From: Phyllobacterium sophorae
GTDB lineage: Bacteria; Pseudomonadota; Alphaproteobacteria; Rhizobiales; Rhizobiaceae
Length of the DNA stretch: 64,000 nucleotides
Direction: 5' to 3'
Assembly: GCF_003010965.1 (NCBI RefSeq)
Contig: NZ_PGGM01000001.1
Span: 558,001-622,000 of the forward strand
Under the pieces are notes generated by a model. That model did no database searches. It was given only the letters and a program-made list of their open reading frames with translations, and had not been told where the DNA came from. Below, in pieces: positions 37,269 to 46,841 of this stretch. Made by a program: the position numbers and the translations under genes. Within the stretch, counting starts at the first letter, position 1, and the number at the start of each line of letters is the position of its first letter.

Positions 37269-38891
37269 TCAAACGGCCATAGCTGCGCTGACCAGCCGAC
37301 GCGTGTATTCCTGCTGAGGATCGTCCATGATTTGGCGAGTTGCACCCCGTTCGACTTCCCTGCCATCCTTGAGGACAAGTACTTCATCGGCCATCGCCGA
37401 AACCACCGCGAGATCATGCGTGATCAGGAGATAAGTCAGATTGTGCTGCTCCTGAAGGCGGCGCAGCAATTTCAGTACCTGTAGCTGCACCGAGACGTCG
37501 AGCGCTGACGTGGGCTCGTCCAGTATCAACATTTGCGGGTTCATAACCAAAGCTCGGGCAATTGCGATCCGCTGCCTTTGCCCGCCTGAAAAGGAATGCG
37601 GATATCGATGCATGTCCGCGCGGCCAAGACCTATCTCTTCAAGAAGTTCCGCAACCCTATGGCGACGTTCGTTTTGGCTCAGTTCCGGAAAGTGCGCGCG
37701 CAGGGGTTCTGCTATGAATTCACCGATGGTCATACGCGGCGAGAGAGCGCCGTAGGGATCCTGAAATACAACCTGCACCTGCTTTCGGAAAGCGATGAAT
37801 CCCGGTGACGCCACCTTGCAGACGGGTTGACCAGCGAAGCGAATCTGCCCGTCATATGAGACGAGTTGCAGGATCGCACGTGCAAGGGTTGATTTCCCTG
37901 AACCTGATTCTCCGACGATACCCAGCGTCTGACCTGCCTTGACGCTCAGGTTCACGCCTTCCAAGGCGGTCGTCTTCGATCGCTTCGAAAACAAGCTCGA
38001 TGATCGCGTGTAGTTTACTGTGAGGTTCTTGACGCCTAGCAATTCCGGACTACCGGAAGGAATTGGCTGTTTCGATCCGCTAGGCCTGCACGCGAGGAGG
38101 TATCGCGTATAGTCATGCTTTGGCGTCTGCATGACTTCGTTGGCGGGGCCCTGTTCGACCACCGCTCCGTTTTGCATCACCAGGACACGGTCAGCAATGC
38201 TTCGCACCAAAGTCAGGTCGTGCGTAACAAAGAGCAGTGCCATGCCTGTGTCATTGCGCAGCTGCTTCAACAACGTAATTATCTCGGCCTGAATGGTAAC
38301 ATCGAGCGCCGTTGTAGGTTCATCGGCAATGAGGAGATCGGGACTGTTGGACAGTGCCATGGCAATCATCACGCGCTGCCGTTGACCGCCAGAAAGCTGC
38401 CCGGGATAGGCATACATTTTTGCCTCCGGATCAGGTATCCTCACCCTTTTCAGGAGAGCCAATGCTTCATCCCATGCTGCAGCCTTGCTCATGAGCCGGT
38501 GCACGCGGATTGCTTCGACGATCTGCTTTCCGATTGGCATCACAGGGTTGAGCGAGGTCATTGGCTCTTGGAAGATTATTGAAATGCGAGCGCCACGGAG
38601 CCTGCGCCAGGAAGGTTCATCGAGGCCGATGAGGTTGGTCCTATCAAAAATGATCTCGCCATCGACGAAGGGAACAAGTCCCTTGGGCAGCAGACCGAGC
38701 AGGCAAAGGCCCAAGGTGGATTTGCCCGAGCCCGATTCTCCGACAACGGCAAGCGTCTCACCCCGCTCCATGGTGAAGCTTACCTCGTTGAGAATTGCCT
38801 TCGCGGCCGTATCGGGGCCGTTGGACGGAAGGCGAAGCGTCAAGCTGGAGCACATCAACAGCGGCTGGCGATCTGTTTTGGAAATTTTCAC
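37269..38891 (-). CDS. Peptide ABC transporter ATP-binding protein (fused double ATPase)
   Basis: A 540-residue fusion of an OppD-type and an OppF-type ATPase, as in YejF/GsiA. Domain 1 (about 10-255): GESGSGKST, LSGGQRQRV, LLIADEPTTALD. Domain 2 (about 285-540): GESGSGKST, FSGGQRQRI, LILDEPTSALD. Both sites look complete. The start is a GTG whose TG is shared with the TGA of the preceding gene (GTGA), indicating coupling; an ATG 12 codons later is possible. Last gene of the peptide-import operon. Confidence 0.88.
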   Translation of the reverse strand: MKISKTDRQPLLMCSSLTLRLPSNGPDTAAKAILNEVSFTMERGETLAVVGESGSGKSTLGLCLLGLLPKGLVPFVDGEIIFDRTNLIGLDEPSWRRLRGARISIIFQEPMTSLNPVMPIGKQIVEAIRVHRLMSKAAAWDEALALLKRVRIPDPEAKMYAYPGQLSGGQRQRVMIAMALSNSPDLLIADEPTTALDVTIQAEIITLLKQLRNDTGMALLFVTHDLTLVRSIADRVLVMQNGAVVEQGPANEVMQTPKHDYTRYLLACRPSGSKQPIPSGSPELLGVKNLTVNYTRSSSLFSKRSKTTALEGVNLSVKAGQTLGIVGESGSGKSTLARAILQLVSYDGQIRFAGQPVCKVASPGFIAFRKQVQVVFQDPYGALSPRMTIGEFIAEPLRAHFPELSQNERRHRVAELLEEIGLGRADMHRYPHSFSGGQRQRIAIARALVMNPQMLILDEPTSALDVSVQLQVLKLLRRLQEQHNLTYLLITHDLAVVSAMADEVLVLKDGREVERGATRQIMDDPQQEYTRRLVSAAMAV

Positions 38892-39814
38892 GGGGTTACC
38901 AGCAGGCTATGTACGTCATCGGCCAGACTGGGCAGCAATCGTTGGTTGTCGGCGCTCCATCGGCCGCTGCTGAAGACACTGACGATTGCGCTGCGCCCGT
39001 TCTGATGCTCGCAATAGAGGACGTCGTGGCGGGTGGTAGAGGTATGCCCGGCCTTGCTCCAGCAGCGCACAATTGCGGGAAGCCGCTCGGAAAGAAAACC
39101 CTTGACCTGATCTTCATTGGCAATAGCGGCATGGTGTGGGGCACGCTGCCAATCGCGCGCTAGCAAAGTCATCATGGAGGCGGATGCTGTTGCCGAAACA
39201 GCTTTACCTGCTGCAATATCGTGCATGAGGCTGGCCGAGGCGAGAGGCGTGAGCAGGTTTCCTCCTTCGCGCAACCGGGACGCGTATTCGCGGCCATAGG
39301 GCCCTTCTTCGAAGGTGCTGTGGCGCAGGCGGATGCCTCGATGGACTGAGGGGTTTGACCACGTATAAAACCATTCTTCGATACAGCGGCGTTTGGCGCA
39401 CCAGGTGCCCATATCGATATCATCGAGAATTTCGCCGCCACTGCTGCCGGTAAGCCGATTGAAGAGGTATGTGGTGGCGTCATTTGACGAGACGCGGATC
39501 ATCGCATCAAGAGCACGGTAATCTTCTCCGGTTGGGAAAAATCTGCCTGCCTCGGCGAAACCGAAGAAGCTGGCCATGAAAAAAAGCTTCGATACGCTCG
39601 CAGGGTAAAAGCTTTGTTCTGCGCGGTGGCCATACCAGGGACCGTCATCGAATTTGTCTTGCGATCGGCCTGAGGTGAGGGATGTCTCGTAAAGACGAAT
39701 GGCAAGGCCAAATTCTTCGGGGTCAAGATGATCCCCGAAGTTCCGGAAAGTGCGAGCTACGATTTCCGGACCAGCATTGACAATACGTTCTGCAAATGGC
39801 GAATTCATTTCCAT
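38888..39814 (-). CDS. Serine hydrolase of the class A beta-lactamase fold, no signal peptide
   Basis: A 308-residue protein with the penicillin-recognising motifs: SxxK at S73-V-S-K76, SxN at S109-S-N111, and KAG in place of KTG (SKAGHTS) near the C-terminus. There is no signal peptide, so it should act in the cytoplasm, unlike true beta-lactamases and PBPs. It lies between a peptide permease gene and the fused ATPase gene, which suggests that it cleaves an amide or ester bond in an imported peptide-like compound. Substrate unknown; a real beta-lactamase role is unlikely for a cytosolic enzyme. The start could also be the second ATG, two codons on. Confidence 0.75.
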   Translation of the reverse strand: MEMNSPFAERIVNAGPEIVARTFRNFGDHLDPEEFGLAIRLYETSLTSGRSQDKFDDGPWYGHRAEQSFYPASVSKLFFMASFFGFAEAGRFFPTGEDYRALDAMIRVSSNDATTYLFNRLTGSSGGEILDDIDMGTWCAKRRCIEEWFYTWSNPSVHRGIRLRHSTFEEGPYGREYASRLREGGNLLTPLASASLMHDIAAGKAVSATASASMMTLLARDWQRAPHHAAIANEDQVKGFLSERLPAIVRCWSKAGHTSTTRHDVLYCEHQNGRSAIVSVFSSGRWSADNQRLLPSLADDVHSLLVTP

Positions 39815-39822
39815 CCTGTCGG

Positions 39823-40953
39823 TTAGTCCAAGTTCTTGGGATCAATGGCACGATGCAAAGCTTCACCCACCCAGGTCACCGAAAGGAGCGTCACCACGAG
39901 AGCGATGCCCGGGTAGATGAGGAGCCAGGGAGACGTTTCCATATGGCCGGCGCCGTCCGCGACCAGTACTCCCCAGCTGGCCATCGGTTCCTGGACGCCG
40001 AGGCCCAGAAAAGAGAGGAAACTTTCAGCCAATACGACAGCGGGAAGATTGAGCGCGGCGTAGACAACTACGGGACCCAGAATATTGGGCAGAACGTGAC
40101 GCAACAATATCGTGCGCCCGGGCAGGGCGGCGACGCGCGCGCTCAGGATATATTCCTGCGCCTTGACCTGCATGGTCTGGCCGCGAACAATTCGCGACAT
40201 GGTCAGCCATTCGATCGCACCGATGGCGATGAACATCAGCAGGATATTCCGGCCAAGAAACGTTACCAGTATGATGACGAAGAACAGCAAGGGAATACCA
40301 TAGAGCACGTCAACCGCCCGCATCATGAAAGCGTCGGTGCGGCCACCGACATAGCCGGCAATTGCCCCATATATGACGCCGATGCCGAGGCTGACCGCAG
40401 TTGCCGTCAAGCCGATCAGGAGCGACAGCCGTCCGCCCACCATGATCCGTGCCAACAGGTCCCGGCCATTGGCATCCGTTCCAAGGGGAAACACGATCGT
40501 GTTGGTTGCTACAGTCAAGGCCGCCCGGCTGGTACCGGGTTCGGCTGTCATGTGAGGCGGTGCAAAGAGACCGCGGATCGCCAACGACTTTTTCATCAGG
40601 TCGAGATCGAGATTGCGGCGCGCTTCCACGACAGCCGTCACCACGCGTGTATCATCTATCCTGTATTCGACAACCTTCGCGCCCGCGTCGCGCACTGCCT
40701 TGGCGAACCCTTTCTCAATGGTCGTGGGGTCCGGCCGGGGCGTCAGGCCGGGTGGAACAAGGATATAGTCCCGGTAAACCTGGTTATATGGATGCGGATA
40801 CAATAGCGGGCCAATCACACAGATACCGACGACAAGAAGCAGCAGCGCCGCACTGCCAACGGCGGATCTGCGCTTGAGGAAACGGCCGGCAGCCTGATGC
40901 CATAGGCCGGGTTCGTGGGGTATGACGTCGCGAAGCGCAGCCGGGTCAGTCAT
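39823..40953 (-). CDS. Peptide ABC transporter permease (DppC/YejE-like)
   Basis: A 376-residue permease. After the first span (SAALLLLVVGICVIGPLLY) there is an unusually large external insertion of roughly 120 residues, as in the YejE branch, then five spans and the coupling loop EYILSARVAALPGRTILLRHVLPN. The ATG at 40953 overlaps the DppB stop (ATGACTGA) and follows GGGAG; a longer frame to 41043 is an overlap artefact. Heterodimer partner of the next permease. Confidence 0.87.
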   Translation of the reverse strand: MTDPAALRDVIPHEPGLWHQAAGRFLKRRSAVGSAALLLLVVGICVIGPLLYPHPYNQVYRDYILVPPGLTPRPDPTTIEKGFAKAVRDAGAKVVEYRIDDTRVVTAVVEARRNLDLDLMKKSLAIRGLFAPPHMTAEPGTSRAALTVATNTIVFPLGTDANGRDLLARIMVGGRLSLLIGLTATAVSLGIGVIYGAIAGYVGGRTDAFMMRAVDVLYGIPLLFFVIILVTFLGRNILLMFIAIGAIEWLTMSRIVRGQTMQVKAQEYILSARVAALPGRTILLRHVLPNILGPVVVYAALNLPAVVLAESFLSFLGLGVQEPMASWGVLVADGAGHMETSPWLLIYPGIALVVTLLSVTWVGEALHRAIDPKNLD

Positions 40954-41887
40954 TGCTGACTCCCACCTGCACGCGCGGATCAGCGAGCACATACACGAGG
41001 TCAGTAAGCATGTTGAACAGCACGATGAAGCTCGTATAGACAATCACGGTGCCCATGACTGTCGTATAATCCCGGTTGAGAGCACCTTGTACGAAATAGC
41101 GGCCAATGCCATCAATTGCGAAGACTTGCTCCACGACCACGGAGCCCGTCAGTATGTTTGCCATGGCAGGTGCCATGTAGGAAATGACCGGAAAGAGCGC
41201 CGGTCTCAGCGCATGTTTCACGAGCACTGTCGCCGGCGGCAAGCCTTTGGCGATTGCTGTGCGCACATGCATCTGACCCAGGACATCCATAAGCGAGGCC
41301 CGCATGAGCTTGGCGATAATTCCAACTTGCGGCAATGCCACGGCGATCACCGGAAGCGTAAGATAGTACCAGCTTCCATCGCCCCATCCGGCTATGGCAA
41401 ACCACCGCAATTGAAACGCGAGAATCAGGGATAGCAGTGGCGCCAGAATGAAGGACGGAACGAGCACGCCGATCATCGACAGATTGACGATCAGGCGTGA
41501 CAGGAGACCATTTGGACTGACGGCGGCCAGCATCCCGACTGCTATGCCCAGCACAAGCGCCAGCAAAATCGCACAGATGCCGATCTGCAGCGTTGCAACC
41601 AGACCCGAAGCGAGAATGCTTGAGACCGATCGGTCGACGTATACCATGCTTGGCCCAAGGTCCGCATGCAGAAGATCCCGCATGTAAATCAGATATTGAT
41701 CAAAGATGGGCAGATCCAGATGAAAATGCCGCTTGAGGTTAGCTTGGACCTGCGGCGGCATGATTCTGCCAAGATCGAACGGGCCGCCTGGCGCCAGTCG
41801 CATCAGGAAGAATGAGACGGTGATTGTCACGGCGATGGTGATGATCGCTGCGAGAATGCGTTTGCACAGAAAATAGATGAATCCCAT
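40946..41887 (-). CDS. Peptide ABC transporter permease (DppB/OppB-like)
   Basis: A 313-residue permease with the family start FLCKRILAAIITIAVTITVSFFLMRLAPGGPFD and the coupling loop MRASLMDVLGQMHVRTAIAKGL. The ATG at 41887 fits the family N-terminus; a TTG six codons earlier is possible. An 85-base spacer with a hairpin separates it from the binding-protein gene. Confidence 0.87.
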   Translation of the reverse strand: MGFIYFLCKRILAAIITIAVTITVSFFLMRLAPGGPFDLGRIMPPQVQANLKRHFHLDLPIFDQYLIYMRDLLHADLGPSMVYVDRSVSSILASGLVATLQIGICAILLALVLGIAVGMLAAVSPNGLLSRLIVNLSMIGVLVPSFILAPLLSLILAFQLRWFAIAGWGDGSWYYLTLPVIAVALPQVGIIAKLMRASLMDVLGQMHVRTAIAKGLPPATVLVKHALRPALFPVISYMAPAMANILTGSVVVEQVFAIDGIGRYFVQGALNRDYTTVMGTVIVYTSFIVLFNMLTDLVYVLADPRVQVGVSND

Positions 41888-41926
41888 AGACGCATACACT
41901 TTCAATCAACGGTGTCGCTGGGCGTA

Positions 41927-41964
41927 TGCGATGGGCGCTGGGGATGCTCCGCAACGCCATCGCA
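41927..41964 (-). other. Intercistronic stem-loop after the peptide-binding-protein gene
   Basis: Arms TGCGATGGGCG (41927-41937) and CGCCATCGCA (41955-41964) pair with one bulge. It has no T-run; probably protects the 3' end of the binding-protein mRNA or dampens permease expression, as after the CUT1 binding protein at 15726. Confidence 0.5.
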
Positions 41965-41972
41965 AAGCACGA

Positions 41973-43604
41973 TCAACGGTTAATCGCAAGATAGCGGGAA
42001 GGGTGCAACGCAAAACCGTTCTTGTTCCATCCGGTGATCTTCGGGTTCACAAGGCGTATGGAGTTGTAATAGTACAAGGGCACGATTGCGCCGTCCGTCA
42101 GTAGCATTCTTTCTGCCTCGGCAAGGAGCGCAAAGCGCTTGCTCTTATCGAGCTCCAGCGCTGCGGCATCCAGCGTCTTGTCATATTCGGCATTTGAATA
42201 ACCTGTCGTGGAGCCCTCCTTGCCTGCATAATACAAGTTCAGGAAGTTCACCGGATCGGGAAAGTTGGCGATCCAGCTGTCGCGCGCCAGATCAAACTTT
42301 CCGCGGGCATTGCCGAGCCACTCCCAATACGCCGAGCCATCTCGATTGACGGGACTGAGATCGATCCAGATATCCTTCAACATATCGCTGAGTGCAACCG
42401 CCGTGCGATTATGCAGGTCGCTTGAATTGAAGTTCACCTCTAACTTTAGATGCTTATTTGGACCAAAACCGGCTTTCTGCATGAGTTTTTGTGCTTCCTC
42501 GACGCGCTGCATCAGCGGCTTGTCGGCAAAATCCATGGGTGGACTTTCATAGCCGTCCAGACCAGGAGGGACGAGGCTGTAGGCGTTCACTTCGTTGGTA
42601 CCCAGAATATCCTCGGTCAGTGCAGCACGATCGATCGCCATATTGATTGCAAGGCGCACATCGGGATCTTTCACCTTGTCGCCGCTAAGACCGAAGTCGT
42701 AGTACTCGGTGCCCATGATCACTTCGACTCGTACCGAGTCGGGCATTTCCTTTACCGCCAGCGCATTTCCGTCGCTTTTGCTGCCGGGAGTGATATCCAG
42801 CTCGCCGGCTCGAAACAGGCGGACTGCCGTCCCGCCATCAAGAATTTGATTGTAGACGACTCCATCGAGCGAGACGGCCGATGCGTCGAAGAATTCGGGG
42901 TTTTTCTTCAGGACGATTTTGCCGTGCGGCTCGGAGGACTCAAGCATGAAAGCTCCGTTCGAGACGAGCTTGCCTGGGCTGGCGTAACCGCTGCCGAGCT
43001 TTTCGACACTTGCTGCGTGTAGCGGAAAGGCCGCGGTATTGGCCATCAAGTCAGGGAAATAAGGTGTCGGAGACGCTAGCGTAATCTCAAGCGTATGGTC
43101 GTCGACCGCCTTCACACCAATGGTCGCCGCATCTTTTATTTCGCCCTTGTTATAGGCTTTTGCATTTGCAATCGGATAGAGCAGGCTCGCATATTCGGCA
43201 CCGAGCGAAGGTTCGAGAATGCGCCGGAAGGCAAACACGAAATCCTTGGCCGTTAGTGGATCGCCGTTGCTCCATTTCGTATCGTTCAATGTGAACGTAT
43301 AGGTCTTGCCGTCGTCGCTGACCGTCCATTCCTTCGCGACACCTGGCTTCAGCACACCATCCTTGTCCCGGGTGGTAAGTCCCTCGAAGAGATCATGTCC
43401 GAGGTCCTCTTCGGCCAAGAGATGAAACTTCTGCACATCGAGTGTTCTCAGCTCCAGACTGAGGTCACGATTTATCGTCCCGGCAGCAAATGCGGGGCTT
43501 AGAAAGGTGCCCATAAGCATTACGGAAAAACCGGTGCTTGCCAGGGAAAGTGGACGGCACTTGCGGGTGGCCGCTGATATCGCATTGTGAAGAATGGTGT
43601 TCAT
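41973..43604 (-). CDS. Peptide ABC transporter substrate-binding protein (OppA/MppA-like)
   Basis: A 543-residue SBP_bac_5 family protein with a signal peptide of about 40 residues (cleavage after AFA). Seen: LAEEDLGHDLFEGLTTRD, GKTYTFTLNDTKWSNGDPLTAKDFVFAF and the C-terminal AEYDKTLDAA region typical of oligopeptide-binding proteins. No lipobox cysteine. It binds a peptide or peptide-like ligand; similarity to OppA/MppA raises the possibility of murein peptides, but this is not decided by the sequence. 2 bases after the C26 hydrolase gene. Confidence 0.87.
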   Translation of the reverse strand: MNTILHNAISAATRKCRPLSLASTGFSVMLMGTFLSPAFAAGTINRDLSLELRTLDVQKFHLLAEEDLGHDLFEGLTTRDKDGVLKPGVAKEWTVSDDGKTYTFTLNDTKWSNGDPLTAKDFVFAFRRILEPSLGAEYASLLYPIANAKAYNKGEIKDAATIGVKAVDDHTLEITLASPTPYFPDLMANTAAFPLHAASVEKLGSGYASPGKLVSNGAFMLESSEPHGKIVLKKNPEFFDASAVSLDGVVYNQILDGGTAVRLFRAGELDITPGSKSDGNALAVKEMPDSVRVEVIMGTEYYDFGLSGDKVKDPDVRLAINMAIDRAALTEDILGTNEVNAYSLVPPGLDGYESPPMDFADKPLMQRVEEAQKLMQKAGFGPNKHLKLEVNFNSSDLHNRTAVALSDMLKDIWIDLSPVNRDGSAYWEWLGNARGKFDLARDSWIANFPDPVNFLNLYYAGKEGSTTGYSNAEYDKTLDAAALELDKSKRFALLAEAERMLLTDGAIVPLYYYNSIRLVNPKITGWNKNGFALHPSRYLAINR

Positions 43605-43606
43605 GG

Positions 43607-44410
43607 CTAATCCTGTAAAAGGGTTGCTGAGGACTTCGGTGCGACTTTCGAATGATAGCTTTCAGTCTGGAATTGAGCGGACGCCTCCACGAAGGCGCTT
43701 AATAATTTCCTGTCGGCGTCATGCTGTAGATATTCAGGATGCCACTGCACGCCGAGGCAGAAGCGGTAACCAGTGCATTCAATACCTTCGATCACACCGT
43801 CGGCAGCAGCGGCATTGATGCGGCAGCCGGCTCCAACGGACTTGATCGCCTGGTGATGCGAACTGTTGACATGAATACTCGGCGCTTCCACGCTTTGGCG
43901 AAGCAAGGTCCCTTCGTAAACCTGAACATCATGGCTGGCGCGCTTCCGGCCGGCCGCGTTCTCGGTGTCGACGCTTGAACTGTGTTGAAGCGCTTCGGAA
44001 ACTTCGTCCGGAATATGCTGGATCAGCGTACCACCGGTCACGACGGCAAGCAGTTGTTCGCCGCCGCATATCCCAAGAACCGGGATGTCACGCCCAAGTG
44101 CGCCAGCGACCAAAGCGGTTTCAAATTTAGTTCGTGCGGGTTTCAAACGGATCGCAGCACTGCGCATTTCCTCGTTGAACATCTGTGGGGGGACGTCGAA
44201 GGCGCCGCCGGTTACGACAATACCATCACATAGATCAAGGTAGGGGCCGACGAGATCCGGATGGTGCGGCAAGGCGATCGGCACTGCACCTAGCCCTGCA
44301 AGACTGGACATATAATTCTGTCGCAATGCGTACCAGGGTTGGTCGGAATAGCCGCCCGGATTTTCGCTGTCGAGAGTAACTCCGATGATTGGATTCGGCT
44401 TTGGTGGCAC
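43607..44410 (-). CDS. Peptidase C26 (gamma-glutamyl hydrolase/PuuD-like)
   Basis: A 267-residue class I glutamine-amidotransferase-like hydrolase. The nucleophile Cys is in LGICGGEQLL; the His/Glu pair is in GVQWHPEYL. Family members split gamma-glutamyl amide bonds, for example gamma-glutamyl-GABA. Start taken at the GTG at 44410 because MPPKPNPIIGVTLDSE matches the family N-terminus; a GTG at 44485 would overlap the divergent regulator region. First gene of the operon with the peptide importer, so gamma-glutamyl peptides are a plausible imported substrate. Confidence 0.82.
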   Translation of the reverse strand: MPPKPNPIIGVTLDSENPGGYSDQPWYALRQNYMSSLAGLGAVPIALPHHPDLVGPYLDLCDGIVVTGGAFDVPPQMFNEEMRSAAIRLKPARTKFETALVAGALGRDIPVLGICGGEQLLAVVTGGTLIQHIPDEVSEALQHSSSVDTENAAGRKRASHDVQVYEGTLLRQSVEAPSIHVNSSHHQAIKSVGAGCRINAAAADGVIEGIECTGYRFCLGVQWHPEYLQHDADRKLLSAFVEASAQFQTESYHSKVAPKSSATLLQD

Positions 44411-44521
44411 TGTGGTCTCGCTGTATTGTTTTGCATTCGTCTGTTTGATTGAAAATCCAGCAGACAGGTTGTCGCAGCAGTGCACAACAAAAACATCTTC
44501 GGGATTCTATTCACTTTTGAT

Positions 44522-45484
44522 ATGGTGCAGGCCAAACGTCCGCGCCGAGCAATAATCCTTTTGCAAATCACCCTTCGCCATATCGAGATATTTCACGCGG
44601 TCATGGCGTCGCGGACGGTTACTGGCGCCGCCATCTTGTTGAAGACCTCGCAACCGACCGTCAGCAGGGAACTCAAACGGCTGGAAACGCTCGCAGGCTT
44701 CACGCTATTCGATCGAAATTATCAGCAGCTGGTTCCAACAGCGCGCGGGCTGATGCTTTATGAAGAGGTCAAGCGCAGTTTTTTGGGACTCCACGAAATC
44801 GTGCGAACCGTTGAAGCATTGCGCCTTTCAAAGGGGGAGAGGATTGCGGTCACCTGCCAGCCTGCACTCAGCCAGTCACTTCTGCCAAGAGCGACGGCGA
44901 AGCTGCTTTCGCGGTATCCGGATGCGCGGGTCGAGGTCGATGGGAAAGATCCCAGGCACGATGACGGATTGGGAATCCACCAGTATGACCTTGGCTTGAT
45001 CGAACTCATTCAGGGAATTCCAGGTACGCATTGCAGGAGGCTGGGAATCTTCCCTATGGTCTGCATTCTTCCTGAACGTCACGCGCTGGCGGCAAAAACA
45101 TGCCTCGAGCCGTCGGACTTCACCGGCCAACCGGTGGTTTGTTTTTCGCAGAACGATCCCTACCGCAAAGTTCTCGACGGCATTTTCGAAGAACGGGGTG
45201 TCAATCGCAACATATGTGTGGAAACGAAAACGGCCGCGTCGGCCTGCAGTCTGGTACGGGAAAACATCGGCATCGCGATTATTAATCCGCTGACAGCGTT
45301 GGATTTTGCCAATCAGGGTTTGGCGGTGCGGCGATTTTCGATCGAAGTGCCCTTTCAGGTGGCTGCCGTCCGACCCAGTTACAAGCCGACATCCGTGCTG
45401 GTCGATGCCATGGCGGATGCTCTGGCGGATGTCGCTGACGAATACAGTGCCAGACTTATGGCAGCCGGCCTGTCGGTTCGCTAA
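44522..45484 (+). CDS. LysR-family transcriptional regulator
   Basis: A 320-residue regulator: HTH LRHIEIFHAVMASRTVTGAAILLKTSQPTVSRELKRLE, then a periplasmic-binding-like effector domain. It is divergent from the C26/peptide-import operon and probably controls it. The start is uncertain: ATG at 44522, or a TTG about 40 bases later nearer the conserved LRHIE start; the open frame reaches back to 44480, which would leave almost no promoter space. Ends 6 bases from the convergent pepT stop. Confidence 0.83.
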   Translation: MVQAKRPRRAIILLQITLRHIEIFHAVMASRTVTGAAILLKTSQPTVSRELKRLETLAGFTLFDRNYQQLVPTARGLMLYEEVKRSFLGLHEIVRTVEALRLSKGERIAVTCQPALSQSLLPRATAKLLSRYPDARVEVDGKDPRHDDGLGIHQYDLGLIELIQGIPGTHCRRLGIFPMVCILPERHALAAKTCLEPSDFTGQPVVCFSQNDPYRKVLDGIFEERGVNRNICVETKTAASACSLVRENIGIAIINPLTALDFANQGLAVRRFSIEVPFQVAAVRPSYKPTSVLVDAMADALADVADEYSARLMAAGLSVR

Positions 45485-45490
45485 GCGATG

Positions 45491-46723
45491 CTAGCTGCGC
45501 TCCTCCCAGATTCTCGCCAGTTCGACGAGCGTCTCAACACCCTTTTCCATGTCCTGACGGCTTACCCATTCGAGCGGCGAATGAAATGCGTGGCCGCCAG
45601 CAAAGATGTTGGCACAAGGCAGGCCCATGAACGATAGCAGCGAACCATCGGTGCCGCCTCGGATGCTGCCGCGCACAGGCACCATTCCGGCGCGCCGAAC
45701 GGCTTCAATTGCATATTCGACGATCTCCGGATGACCGTCGAGGATGGTCTTCATGTTGCGATATTGCTCCTTGACCTCGAAGGTAAAGGATGAGCCGGGA
45801 TAGTCGGTCATCACGTCCTTCACGATGTTCTCGAGCATAGTTTCCTTGGTTGTGAGGCCCTCATCGTTGAAGTCCCGGACAATAAGGCTGACAACGGCCT
45901 TCTCCATCGAACCTGTCACGCCTGTCGGGTGCACAAAGCCCTCCCGGCCCGCGGTGGTCTCTGGCGCAGCGCTGATCGGCAAGCGGTTGATGATCGCACC
46001 GGCGATTTTGATCGCGTTTTCCATCTTTCCCTTGGCAAAGCCGGGATGGATGGCGACGCCTCGAATGGTGATCTCGACGCCATCGGCCGAGAATGTCTCG
46101 TCTTCGATATGGCCGGCAGTTTCGCCGTCGATGGTGTAGGCGAACTGTGCGCCCAGCTTCTTGAGATCGACCTTATCTACCCCTCGGCCTATTTCCTCGT
46201 CCGTCGTGAAGAGGAGCTTGATCGTTCCATGCCTGATATCGGGATTGCCGACCAGGAATTGCGCTGCGGTCATGATCTCGGCAATGCCGGCCTTGTCGTC
46301 AGCGCCCAAGAGCGTCGTGCCGTCGGTGGTGACGATATCGTTGCCGATCTGGTCACGCAGCGACGGATTATCGCTAACACGAATGACCTGTTGCGGATCA
46401 CCCGAAAGCTGTATGTCTCCTCCTCCGTAGTTCCGCACCATTTGCGGCTTAACGTTCATTCCGGTGAAGTCGGGCGCGGTATCCATGTGTGAGCAAAAGC
46501 AAATGACCGGAACGGGCTTGTCGACATTCGATGCAATGGTCGCATAGACGTAGCCGTGCTCGTCCATATGCGCATCGGACAGGCCCAGACCCAGAAGTTC
46601 CTCGACCAGCATGCGGCCCAGATTCTTCTGCTTTTCGGTAGAGGGCTGTGTCGGCGACTTGGGATCAGATTGGGTGTCGATGACGACATAACGGAGGAAT
46701 CGATCGATAACAGTGTCAGTCAT
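45491..46723 (-). CDS. pepT: Peptidase T (tripeptide aminopeptidase)
   Basis: A 410-residue M20 metallopeptidase of standard PepT length. Zinc-site blocks: FCSHMDTAPD (His), LLGADDKAGIAEIM (bridging Asp), FTTDEEIGRG (Glu pair), YTIDGE (Asp) and FAGGHAFHSPLEW (His). It releases the N-terminal residue of tripeptides in the cytoplasm. Start MTDTVIDRFLRY at 46723 fits the family; the frame continues upstream without conservation. Next to peptide importers, it likely processes their cargo. Confidence 0.88.
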   Translation of the reverse strand: MTDTVIDRFLRYVVIDTQSDPKSPTQPSTEKQKNLGRMLVEELLGLGLSDAHMDEHGYVYATIASNVDKPVPVICFCSHMDTAPDFTGMNVKPQMVRNYGGGDIQLSGDPQQVIRVSDNPSLRDQIGNDIVTTDGTTLLGADDKAGIAEIMTAAQFLVGNPDIRHGTIKLLFTTDEEIGRGVDKVDLKKLGAQFAYTIDGETAGHIEDETFSADGVEITIRGVAIHPGFAKGKMENAIKIAGAIINRLPISAAPETTAGREGFVHPTGVTGSMEKAVVSLIVRDFNDEGLTTKETMLENIVKDVMTDYPGSSFTFEVKEQYRNMKTILDGHPEIVEYAIEAVRRAGMVPVRGSIRGGTDGSLLSFMGLPCANIFAGGHAFHSPLEWVSRQDMEKGVETLVELARIWEERS

Positions 46724-46841
46724 GGGGTTGATCCAATGTTCGTCAGGGATGAATTGCTGTAGCCTTTGATGCCGCCGCCGTGAATAAAATTTCGCTTTTC
46801 CGGTGTGTTTTCTTCGCGGCACATGCGTGCAAATTTGCTTC

